In this document: positions 8,101 to 13,871 of the stretch, piece by piece | Numbering within the stretch: the stretch's first letter is position 1 | How the letters are laid out: the number at the start of each line of letters is the position of its first letter | Origin: an uncultured Lachnospiraceae bacterium | GTDB lineage: Bacteria > Bacillota > Clostridia > Lachnospirales > Lachnospiraceae | DNA: 17,825 nucleotides | Direction of reading: 5' to 3' | Assembly (NCBI GenBank): GCA_910589195.1 | Contig: CAJUTC010000059.1 | Span: forward strand, 1 to 17,825 | Notes under the pieces: generated by a model | Seen by the model: only the letters and a program-made list of their open reading frames with translations | The model's database searches: none | What the model was told of the DNA's origin: nothing | Program-made: the position numbers and the translations under genes

Positions 8101-11100
8101 TGATTCTTCCGGCTGTAATGGTACCATTCCAGTCAATCCGCAGACCGCCGCCTTCATCTTTATGGGCTGTATTTCCATCAATTACACCGCCAGACATGGT
8201 AAACTTGCTGGGCATACCGGCTACATAAATTCCGCCGCCAGCGTCCTCTGCATAGTTGCCGCTGACCGTGCCGCCTTCCATCACTACGGTCCCCCGTGAG
8301 AAGATACCGCCGCCGCCGTTACCGCCGCCGCCCCTTCCTACTTTAGAGGAAGCCTCAGAAATATTCCCTGATATAACACATTCCCCCTGAAGGGTTACGA
8401 TAGTACCTTCATTAGCATAAATACCGCCGCCGCCATAGAATTTATCATACTCTTCTCCTTCTTTATTCCTTCGTGAAGTCCCTTTGGCAGTATTTTCTGA
8501 AATCTTAGCATTGCCTTTTACCACAAGCGTATTTCTTGCCCCTTCATAAAAACTGATGCCGCCGCCAAGATCCGCAACATTATTTGCAATCTCCGCCGTG
8601 CCGCTTATTTCTGAGGCGCTGTTTCGGATGTAAAGGCCGCCGCCGCTGTCAGGAGCCGTATTATTGGAAATACTGCCGCCGGAAATCAAAATCCCACTGC
8701 TGTCCGCGGCATAAATACCGCCGCCTCTCTCTCCTATATTATCAGTAATCTGGCCGCCGGACATCTGAAAGACGCTGCCCTTTAAATAGATGCCGCCGCC
8801 TTCTGTTATTTTCGTGCCGCTGTTGGCAATCTGGCCTCCCTCTATGGTAATTGTACCGCCTTCCGCTTGTATCCCATGGCTGCCGTTTATATTTTTCAAT
8901 GTACCGCCTATAAGCCGCAACTGGCCGCCAGTCACACAAATAAGGCTGTCCGGCGTGCCTTCCCTGCTTATGATTGTACCGCTGCTGCCTGACGAATCTT
9001 TTATAATAAGCTTCCCGTTTTCCGTAACATGAAACAGCTTCCCATCATTATTCCCATTGTTAAATATAATAATATGGCCCTTTAAATCAATGGTAAGCTC
9101 CCGGTCAATGGTAATCGCCCCGGATTCAATGTAACTTCTTTCCAGGTCAAGGGTGCTGCTTTGGCTGTCATATGTGGCCTGAATATCCTGTCCCAGCATA
9201 TTCATCTGGCTTTCATCCGCAAAATCTATAGTTGAGTGTAATTTCTCACTTGGATTAACCACTACTACCTTGCTGCTATCTGGGTCTGTGCCTGTGCTTA
9301 CATTTCCGATTACCTTAACACTATTTATGAGTTCAACAATGTATTGTTCATTTCCATTGCCATCGTTATAGCCATTTCCTTCCCCGTAAATCGCGCCGCC
9401 TGTTTCTGCGATGTTTCCGGAAATAACCGCATTTTCGCTTACAACTACTGTGCTGCTGGTCGGTTTACTTACACTGTCCTCACCCACCCGGATGCCGCCG
9501 CCTTTCTTTCCTGCAATATTAGCTGAAATATCGGCACTGCCGGCGATTGTCACTTTACTGTTGCCTCTTACACGGATGCCGCCGCCTGTGCCGGATATCG
9601 ATCCTGCATCATACACGGCTTCATTTTTTAAGATTTTTGCAGTCCCACAAATGGTTGCCGTGCTGCTTAATACATCAATGCCGCCGCCATTTAGCGCCCG
9701 GTTCCGGATAATACTTCCGCCACTCATGTCCAGATGGCTGTTATTGGTCATCAAAATACCGCCACCGTTTGCATTTTTCCCGCAGTTTTCAATGGTTCCC
9801 CCGGTCATTTCCATTTTACTTCCGTCTATCAGGATCCCATGAAGACCATTCTGGTTTTCCAATGTGCCGCTTTTTAGTTTCAGGGTGCCGCCGCTTTCCG
9901 CTTTAATCAGGCGGTCAAGTCCGTTTATCCCGCTTTTCAAACCGCCGTTTCCTTTGGTGTCCTGAATCGTTAATTCGGCGCTTGCGCCCACAAGGAAAAT
10001 CTCGCTGTTTGTTTCATATCCGTCATAGGTAACTGTGTACCCATTCAGATCAATGGTAATGTTTTTTTGAATTTTAATGCTGGAAAGTACCGTATAATCT
10101 TTATCCAGTTTCAGGGTACCCTTGTCTGCCGTATTATCGATCAGTTTTTCCAGACCGCTTACAATATCCTGTACATAGGCATCTTCTGTTATGGAAACAT
10201 TGGTGCCGTGAATTACTTTGCTGCTGTGTTCATTGGTGATATTTCCATTAATACACGCGTTGCCTTTTATTTGAACCGCTTTATTCCCATCAGAACAGAC
10301 AGCGCCCCCATAATCTGCCCTATTGCCGCAAAGAACTGCGTTTCCTCCTATAGAAACAGTACCAATGCTGTAGATACCGCCCCCCCGTTCTGCTGAATTA
10401 TTAGCGATAAATCCGCCAGTCATGGTAAAACTTGCTGTATCGGTTAACCGCACGCCGCCGCCAAGGGATGGGGATGCCGGATTGTGGTTATCAATAATAT
10501 AACCGCCAGTCATGGTAACTTTGCCCCGGGAAAAGACAGCACGGTTGCTGTTAATACTGGTAATCCTGCCGTTTTTGATATTCAGGTTCCCTTCATTTCC
10601 CGTTGTACCCTCTACCGAAATTACATTGTCAACCCCTTCGCCCACAATCATGCCCGCACACATATACACTTCTTTTTCCGTATCTGTTTCATCCAGATAC
10701 CACAGCGGTTCACTGAATTTCTGGCCGCTTGTATCGTCAACCGTAAGAGTTCCTTTGCCTTCTACCAAGAAAAGGTTCAAATTGTGATTATCGGAAGCAT
10801 ACGTTAAGGTGTATCCATTCAGATCAACTGTAACGCTTACGCCGCTTTTCACAATGAGAGGAAGGTCTGTACCGGATGCCTGAATATCTTCCGTAAGCTT
10901 CACACTGCAGTCAGCTTCAATTGCCTCTTTCAGTTCTTCCCAGGTAGCCACTTCTGCTGTTTCCCCTGGATTTAAGCGCATCAAGGTAACCGTATCCGGA
11001 CGGCACTCATAAACTTCCTCATAGCAGCTGCTGGTATGGACATGCTTTCCTTGCCTGGTATTGGAAGTTTTTGAAGTTTTGGCATTTGACCGGGTGCTGT

Positions 11101-11554
11101 CAGAGCCTGAAGCGAAACGGTCATTCTCATCCGCTTCCATGCCATCCCGGTCCGCGTCGGATTTTGTGCTATTGCAGGTAAGGTCTTTTGCCATAACCCA
11201 ACAATGATACCCGTCTTGGTTATGGGTATGTATCTCACCTTCTGACAGGCCGCATTTCCATGGGCCAGATGATTCAAAACATTCCACTGTATGATCCCCG
11301 TCTTCATGTTCCTCCTGGCATATCAGCTCCCGGCAGGTAAAGGTATGCTTATGGGCCGTCCCTTCTTCCTTCTGTTGAGCAGCCAAAACAAATGGGTTGC
11401 CTGTGCACAGGGATAGGATCAATGATACCGCAAGCAGCATGGAAACCACTGATTTCCATTTGCTTCTCTGATTGATAAACTGTTGCAGTTTCGTGTCCTC
11501 CCCAAAAAGCAGTGATGCCAGCTTCCGGTTCCCGGATCCTTTTTTATGACTCAT
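5108..11554 (-). CDS. Giant sortase-anchored beta-helix surface protein, probable adhesin
   Basis: The protein has 2148 residues. A signal peptide with a long basic n-region (1-34) has its hydrophobic core at 36-52 and likely cleavage near VLAA-QQ (about 59). Residues 68-184 hold three HxH-plus-Cys clusters. Residues about 216-1350 form a right-handed beta-helix-like region with many GGGI turns, built of three modules starting near 216, 478 and 799. Two copies of a two-domain Ig-like unit (KKV/KKI start, YxVxE end) begin near 1361 and 1584. An FctA-type pilin domain spans about 1801-1928, with Lys1810/1811, Glu1876 and Asn1927 as likely isopeptide residues. The Pro-rich stalk (1931-2070) includes four 12-residue repeats. 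The C-terminus has MPRTG (2108-2112), a hydrophobic segment (2119-2134) and a basic tail, so sortase anchoring to the wall is predicted. The ATG at 11554 follows TGGAGG by 5 bases; the in-frame ATG at 11614 lacks a ribosome site. The adhesin role is inferred from architecture. Confidence 0.92.
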   Translation of the reverse strand: MSHKKGSGNRKLASLLFGEDTKLQQFINQRSKWKSVVSMLLAVSLILSLCTGNPFVLAAQQKEEGTAHKHTFTCRELICQEEHEDGDHTVECFESSGPWKCGLSEGEIHTHNQDGYHCWVMAKDLTCNSTKSDADRDGMEADENDRFASGSDSTRSNAKTSKTSNTRQGKHVHTSSCYEEVYECRPDTVTLMRLNPGETAEVATWEELKEAIEADCSVKLTEDIQASGTDLPLIVKSGVSVTVDLNGYTLTYASDNHNLNLFLVEGKGTLTVDDTSGQKFSEPLWYLDETDTEKEVYMCAGMIVGEGVDNVISVEGTTGNEGNLNIKNGRITSINSNRAVFSRGKVTMTGGYIIDNHNPASPSLGGGVRLTDTASFTMTGGFIANNSAERGGGIYSIGTVSIGGNAVLCGNRADYGGAVCSDGNKAVQIKGNACINGNITNEHSSKVIHGTNVSITEDAYVQDIVSGLEKLIDNTADKGTLKLDKDYTVLSSIKIQKNITIDLNGYTVTYDGYETNSEIFLVGASAELTIQDTKGNGGLKSGINGLDRLIKAESGGTLKLKSGTLENQNGLHGILIDGSKMEMTGGTIENCGKNANGGGILMTNNSHLDMSGGSIIRNRALNGGGIDVLSSTATICGTAKILKNEAVYDAGSISGTGGGIRVRGNSKVTIAGSADISANIAGKKGGGIRVGEDSVSKPTSSTVVVSENAVISGNIAETGGAIYGEGNGYNDGNGNEQYIVELINSVKVIGNVSTGTDPDSSKVVVVNPSEKLHSTIDFADESQMNMLGQDIQATYDSQSSTLDLERSYIESGAITIDRELTIDLKGHIIIFNNGNNDGKLFHVTENGKLIIKDSSGSSGTIISREGTPDSLICVTGGQLRLIGGTLKNINGSHGIQAEGGTITIEGGQIANSGTKITEGGGIYLKGSVFQMSGGQITDNIGERGGGIYAADSSGILISGGSISNNTAPDSGGGLYIRNSASEISGTAEIANNVADLGGGISFYEGARNTLVVKGNAKISENTAKGTSRRNKEGEEYDKFYGGGGIYANEGTIVTLQGECVISGNISEASSKVGRGGGGNGGGGIFSRGTVVMEGGTVSGNYAEDAGGGIYVAGMPSKFTMSGGVIDGNTAHKDEGGGLRIDWNGTITAGRITNNRTETQFDWGGGGVFINTGANVEIQNLLVTENTADGFGGGVGGCSTGNVQIFALKGAGIYDNHANGTGLTKRGDGTAKSDDRTIVESTTFYPVFLEGGFQDFYSAGNSIVYSHMLGGGDADWVGTYANSLRKVDGNKQFDPEDWGLINISGNSSKFATGWMALTAAPQAEDRQKAERIATVFVSGNTSTTHGGGIMSNGTLKLGEGSQAGLIISKKVNGLSEDQDKEFEFEIELSHSVGLADSYRYRKIFNNEESGSGTLEFKNQNQDQNQNQNRKASFSLVDNESIEIFDLPVGTQYKVTEKNGQDYQTNITVCYENVEEITNGAFTLNSEIGEQTDYKISFLDQNKSIIQGPYSYHQGGDGKEAGQGQEVISLHLNAGESIQMVPPGGVRYYKIRSQKTTNGSDHKSTEGIIYNNGENGQTEIRFENYKSGLILKKINTVHGEESKPFRFTLTLSSQDSLKQVYQRNGKGAKVINVTENSSSEGHTKKWELELADGGIIKLFDLPKDTKYTVEETRANDYITSILVHHTKFHSFQKGMVGTDGRLLLNPVQDGTEGTEKSIQIKLMNPEGTELKGSFPYQTQNGVTAYLQSGSKISVKENDTLVVSGLPEGTGYECSLVMARKEGNQLTGMVYDDSMVEIDVTNAKSGQLNLHRKKELRGGELAEGSFTFALKADQKTPMPEGSRVSGDGKVKEVKNRSDGTFSFGTIVYEKEGVYRYQIEEVNEGKSGITYDRSIYKAVVTVTKGLYAELHMEKIEDGKDPMVVEEVMFVNIKKPTNPEDPKNPSDPKEPENPKDPSDPKEPENPKDPSDPKEPENPKDPSDPKEPENPKDPSSPTDPENPPTRPHPDSPGGNGGGNDPADPTNPPVQPSEPMLGEPTQPEEPAPTPESAPSEEMETPILPELPDPNAPNSPDRVIIMEDGVPRAYRKVWDPETEEFVYLPEDEIPLAGKMMPRTGDSSRTNMWLIVWLLSLMGAGISWEARRRKNHRKDSL
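5591..5734 (-). repeat. Four tandem 36-bp units encoding the Pro-rich stalk
   Basis: Units start at 5591, 5627, 5663 and 5699. The first three are identical at the nucleotide level and the fourth differs by a single base near its start. Each encodes SDPKEPENPKDP (residues 1941-1988 of the giant protein). Degenerate copies flank the array on both sides. Because the unit is a multiple of three, copy-number change would lengthen or shorten the wall-spanning stalk without breaking the frame. Near-identity points to recent expansion or homogenisation. Confidence 0.95.
7274..7306 (-). repeat. Short Asn-Gln hexanucleotide array
   Basis: On the coding strand AACCAG-like units encode NQNQDQNQNQN (residues 1417-1427). 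The array sits inside the first Ig-like domain of the giant protein, between two predicted beta strands. It resembles a microsatellite insertion in a surface loop. Confidence 0.8.
7505..10909 (-). other. Three-module beta-helix coding region
   Basis: The region encodes residues about 216-1350 of the giant protein. Each module opens with the pattern LxLxxDYx...TIDLxGYxxTY...LFxVxxxxxLTIxDTSG. The openings are at TVDLNGYTLTY (near 10834), TIDLNGYTVTY (near 10063) and TIDLKGHIIIF (near 9103). Each then runs into beta-helix rungs of the type MTGGxIxxNxAxxGGGIY. The modules grow in length: 257 residues separate the first two openings and 320 the next two, and the third continues for about 530. The repeated GGC/GGT Gly codons make the + strand appear as many scattered GCCGCC blocks. 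Confidence 0.8.
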
Positions 11555-11559
11555 CCTTG

Positions 11560-11565
11560 CCTCCA
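11560..11565 (-). promoter_or_regulatory. Ribosome binding site deciding the giant gene start
   Basis: TGGAGG on the - strand lies 5 bases before the ATG at 11554 and supports that start over the upstream in-frame ATG at 11614. The perfect hairpin at 11577-11598 ends only 11 bases before it. Confidence 0.8.
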
Positions 11566-11576
11566 TTCCACACAAG

Positions 11577-11598
11577 TACAGCCACTGAGGTGGCTGTA
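11577..11598 (-). promoter_or_regulatory. Perfect 9-bp hairpin in the giant gene leader
   Basis: TACAGCCAC and GTGGCTGTA pair without mismatch around a four-base CTCA loop, immediately upstream of the ribosome site. The following - strand sequence CTTGTGTGGAATGG is not U-rich, so this is not a normal terminator. Plausible roles are mRNA 5' stabilisation or control of ribosome access. No match to a known riboswitch was recognised. Confidence 0.6.
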
Positions 11599-11653
11599 TC
11601 ACGTTTCCATTCATTTTTGCTTAAAAATTATAAAAATCTTTCTTTCAGCCTTT

Positions 11654-11662
11654 ATTATACCA
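11654..11662 (-). promoter_or_regulatory. Extended -10 promoter, proximal, for the giant gene
   Basis: On the - strand this reads TGGTATAAT, a full extended -10 element (TG-N-TATAAT). No good -35 box is present at 16-18 bases. Transcription would start near 11647, giving a leader of about 93 bases that contains the hairpin at 11577-11598. Confidence 0.5.
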
Positions 11663-11664
11663 TG

Positions 11665-11686
11665 TCCGCATCCGTTAGGCTGCGGA
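11665..11686. repeat. Inverted repeat between the two giant-gene promoters
   Basis: TCCGCA (11665-11670) and TGCGGA (11681-11686) form 6-bp arms around a 10-base centre. The arms lie immediately upstream of the proximal extended -10, about where a -35 box would be. It could be an operator or a leader hairpin in the distal transcript. The assignment is by position only. Confidence 0.4.
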
Positions 11687-11709
11687 TAAGGATTCGTTTC
11701 TTTTATTAC

Positions 11710-11718
11710 ATTATACCA
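11710..11718 (-). promoter_or_regulatory. Extended -10 promoter, distal, for the giant gene
   Basis: A second TGGTATAAT on the - strand, preceded by TA as in ATGGTATAAT, sits 56 bases upstream of the first. Again there is no strong -35. The surrounding sequence (11687-11769) is very AT-rich, which weakens the call. Confidence 0.45.
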
Positions 11719-11769
11719 TAAAAAGCATTACCAAAAGCATTTCATCAAAATAAAAAACCTTTATTATTT

Positions 11770-12039
11770 TTATGTATTTTTATCAATCCTGTCATCTCTT
11801 ATCTTCTCTGCCATGTGGCTGAGAAGGTATTTCATAAGCAGGGGATAATTTTCATCATCTGAGCAGCTAGAGCCTACACACCGGCTGCCTGCATAAAACA
11901 TCACCAGCGTATGCCTGTTTTCCGGAACAATCCGGATTTGGGTAAGCTCCTGATTTGTTATCTGTTCCCGTTTTCCCCCAGGACCATAAAATTCCATCCC
12001 CCAGTCATAAACCGCTAAACTTTTCTTATTATTTTCCAT
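11770..12039 (-). CDS. Small protein of unknown function, 89 residues
   Basis: I do not recognise this protein. It has no signal peptide or membrane segment. The N-terminal half is strand-like, with the YDWGMEFYGPGG stretch at about 11-22 and RIVPENRHTLVMFY at 36-49. It is followed by GSRCVGSSCSDDE with two closely spaced cysteines (54 and 59), then a C-terminal helix. The overall form resembles a small one-domain fold with a YxxxxGPGGK turn. The ribosome site is poor: GGGAG is 12 bases from the ATG at 12039, while a TTGACA promoter box lies 27 bases upstream. It sits after the terminator of the degenerate GGDEF-EAL gene and before the giant gene promoters. It is likely real because it fills its interval and has protein-like composition, but this is not certain. 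Confidence 0.65.
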   Translation of the reverse strand: MENNKKSLAVYDWGMEFYGPGGKREQITNQELTQIRIVPENRHTLVMFYAGSRCVGSSCSDDENYPLLMKYLLSHMAEKIRDDRIDKNT

Positions 12040-12042
12040 TAT

Positions 12043-12072
12043 TTTCTATTTCTCCCTTTTCCCATCTGTCAA
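12043..12072 (-). promoter_or_regulatory. Candidate promoter for the 89-residue gene
   Basis: A perfect TTGACA (12067-12072) is followed after 18 bases by TAGAAA (12043-12048, four of six matches to TATAAT). The -10 would end only 3 bases before the ATG, so transcription would begin at or inside the start codon and the mRNA would be leaderless. Either that is the case, or one of the two assignments (start or -10) is wrong. Confidence 0.35.
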
Positions 12073-12083
12073 TCCCGCAAAGG

Positions 12084-12108
12084 AAAAACCGCCAGAATTT
12101 ACTGACGG
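12084..12108 (-). terminator. Intrinsic terminator of the degenerate GGDEF-EAL gene
   Basis: On the - strand CCGTCAG and CTGGCGG pair over 7 bp with one G-U and a 6-base loop, followed directly by TTTTT. It lies 98 bases after the stop codon at 12206. The rest of that interval holds only a short CAAAAG/CTTTTG palindrome. Confidence 0.75.
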
Positions 12109-12205
12109 CCTCTGCCTGTTTTCTTTATCATAGGAATGACTCTCTTAATTTCCCTATAATTATGATGATGTTGGTATCAAAAGTTCTTTTGCCACCCGCC
12201 CATAC

Positions 12206-13576
12206 TTATCGTTTATAAGCCTTCCGTTCCTGCATTTCTTTACGCAGGGTTTCCCTTGACTTTGCCAAAAGGGATACCACTTCTTCTTCTGTCATAACCG
12301 GAGTATAATATGGACCCTGCTGCAAATGGCAGCCAAACTGATCCAGGAAATCCTTCTGCCGCTTGGTTTCCACGCCGTCTGCCAAAATATTCTTTTTCAT
12401 CATCTTCGCAATCTGGATCAGGCCCGCGTTTACTGGAGCTGATTTTGGATTGTTTTCCAACTGCCAGATAAACATCCTTCCAAATTTCATGGTATCCATC
12501 GGAAGTTCAAAAACCTGCCCTAACCCAGTGCTTCCAGAGCCAAAGTTATTTAAAATCAGTTCCACCCCCATCCAGGAAAGGTTCTGCAGCAGCACCATAA
12601 CATTCGAATGGGAGGTATCCGCCACATACTCATCTATTTCAATGGCCAATTTTTTTTGGGGAATCTGGTATTTTTCTATAATCCTTGACACTTCCTGAAG
12701 AAAATCCCCCTGGACAAACAGCACAGAGGATACAGGAATGGCAATGGACTCAAACTCCGCCTTATTCTTCAGCAGCCTGGCTATCAGCGCCCCCGCTTTA
12801 TCCAATGCGTAATATTCTACCAGACGGATCTGGCCTGTATCCTCTGCAATAGGCAGAAATTCCGAATTGCTGACCATCCCCACGTCTTTTATAAAAATTC
12901 GCATTAAAAATTCTGCCCGGGTAAACTTTTTTAACTCCCGGTTATACGTTGGGCGGTAACAGATCTCCACCTCATCATTGGCAATGGCTGTGCTTAAATA
13001 CTTGGCGATTGCCTGCCTTCGCAGACGCTGTGCGTGCAGCGCCTTATCGTAAACCGCATACTGGTTGCTCCCCATCTCCGCTGCCTGGGTGCCTGCCATA
13101 TCCAGGCATTTTAGCATCTCTGTTGTATTAGACGCATAGCCTGGGTACGCGCATAGCGCAATCTGTACGGAACAAAGACAATCCGTATTGCCGATTGCCC
13201 AGTTTTCTCCAAACCGTTCAATGATGCACTCTGCCATCTGGGACGCTTCCCGCACACTGCGGTTTTTCATAATAATAATAAACTCCACTCCTACATACCG
13301 GAACACTAAACACCCGGTTCGCTGCTCCAAATAATCTTTAATCATCTCCAGCAGCTCATCACAATACTCAAAGCCGAATAAATCATTCATCCGCTTAAAG
13401 TTTTCAATATAAAGCTTTAATACAACACCGTGATTTTTCAACAGTAATTGGGCATCCATCTGCCCGTAACAGGAATTACTGTCTGATCGCCCTCCGTCCG
13501 GTCTGGCCGGAACCTGGGGAGAACGTTTTGGCGCGGCTGCCATTTGTGATTTTTCTTTCCGTCCAAACAGTCCCAT
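12206..13576 (-). CDS. Soluble protein with degenerate GGDEF and EAL domains
   Basis: This 456-residue protein has the fold signature of cyclic-di-GMP enzymes but lacks the catalytic residues. The N-terminal about 35 residues are basic and Pro-rich, with no membrane segment. A GGDEF-like domain (about 45-180) contains FKRMNDLFGFEYCDEL, but the active loop reads VGVEF (95-99). An EAL-like domain (about 190-440) has EFLMR (222-226) in place of EALLR, NNFGSGSTGLG (343-353) where DDFGTGYSSL is normal, ADGVET (399-404), and QQGPYY (419-424). Both metal-binding Asp residues of the DD motif are Asn, so phosphodiesterase activity is unlikely. It may be a c-di-GMP or GTP sensor, or a regulatory partner. 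The start at 13576 follows AAGGAG by 7 bases; the in-frame upstream 21 codons lack a ribosome site. It has its own promoter and terminator. Confidence 0.88.
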   Translation of the reverse strand: MGLFGRKEKSQMAAAPKRSPQVPARPDGGRSDSNSCYGQMDAQLLLKNHGVVLKLYIENFKRMNDLFGFEYCDELLEMIKDYLEQRTGCLVFRYVGVEFIIIMKNRSVREASQMAECIIERFGENWAIGNTDCLCSVQIALCAYPGYASNTTEMLKCLDMAGTQAAEMGSNQYAVYDKALHAQRLRRQAIAKYLSTAIANDEVEICYRPTYNRELKKFTRAEFLMRIFIKDVGMVSNSEFLPIAEDTGQIRLVEYYALDKAGALIARLLKNKAEFESIAIPVSSVLFVQGDFLQEVSRIIEKYQIPQKKLAIEIDEYVADTSHSNVMVLLQNLSWMGVELILNNFGSGSTGLGQVFELPMDTMKFGRMFIWQLENNPKSAPVNAGLIQIAKMMKKNILADGVETKRQKDFLDQFGCHLQQGPYYTPVMTEEEVVSLLAKSRETLRKEMQERKAYKR

Positions 13577-13583
13577 ACATTTT

Positions 13584-13589
13584 CTCCTT
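13584..13589 (-). promoter_or_regulatory. Ribosome binding site deciding the GGDEF-EAL gene start
   Basis: AAGGAG on the - strand lies 7 bases before the ATG at 13576. An out-of-frame ATG overlaps the spacer 5 bases upstream, but the ribosome-site distance favours the in-frame one. Confidence 0.75.
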
Positions 13590-13610
13590 CGCCTTACTTT
13601 TCCCGATTTT

Positions 13611-13639
13611 AGTATACATCGATTCTTACAAAGACGCAA
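13611..13639 (-). promoter_or_regulatory. Candidate sigma-A promoter for the GGDEF-EAL gene
   Basis: TTGCGT (13634-13639) and TATACT (13611-13616) are separated by exactly 17 bases, giving a leader of about 30 bases. The remaining intergenic sequence (13640-13822) shows a run of nine T on the - strand near 13710 but no other recognisable element. Confidence 0.5.
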
Positions 13640-13822
13640 GAATAATGAAGGATAAAATCACAATTAGGCAATCCTTGAAAGGGCCATGTTCACGTTTTGG
13701 ATGTTCAAAAAAAAATCCTGCCATATCCTACTTTTAAGGAAATACAAACCGAATCTTCATTGGGATTGGGGAAATGATTAAAGATGCCATAATCACACGC
13801 TTTCTTTGTGAAAAACGCGCAG

Positions 13823-13860
13823 AAAAAGGCCCCGGATCGCTTGCTTTTGACTCCGGAACC
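13823..13860 (-). terminator. Intrinsic terminator of the gltBD operon
   Basis: On the - strand GGTTCCGGA (13852-13860) pairs with TCCGGGGCC (13828-13836) over 9 bp including two G-U pairs, followed by TTTTT (13823-13827). It lies 11 bases after the gltD stop. The other strand is flanked by TTTT as well, so it could work in both directions. Confidence 0.85.
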
Positions 13861-13871
13861 TTTTCCCATTT

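Noticed and set aside
8742..8939. Arg-rich 65-residue frame on the - strand inside the giant gene
   Set aside because: It overlaps the giant gene in another frame on the same strand, and its Arg/Tyr-rich composition is what a shifted reading of the Gly-rich repeats gives.
7505..10400. Recurring GCCGCC blocks resembling a dispersed trinucleotide repeat or a CRISPR-like spacing
   Set aside because: They are the complement of Gly-Gly-Gly codons at beta-helix turns. Spacing is irregular and the intervening sequence is coding, with no repeat-spacer structure.
11555..11614. Twenty-residue N-terminal extension of the giant protein from the ATG at 11614
   Set aside because: No ribosome site precedes it and it would be translated through the perfect hairpin. 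The ATG at 11554 has TGGAGG at ideal distance.
13700..13740. Possible second terminator after gltD, with nine T on the - strand
   Set aside because: Only a 4-bp stem can be drawn before the T run, and the strong terminator at 13823-13860 lies upstream of it. It may be a simple homopolymer.
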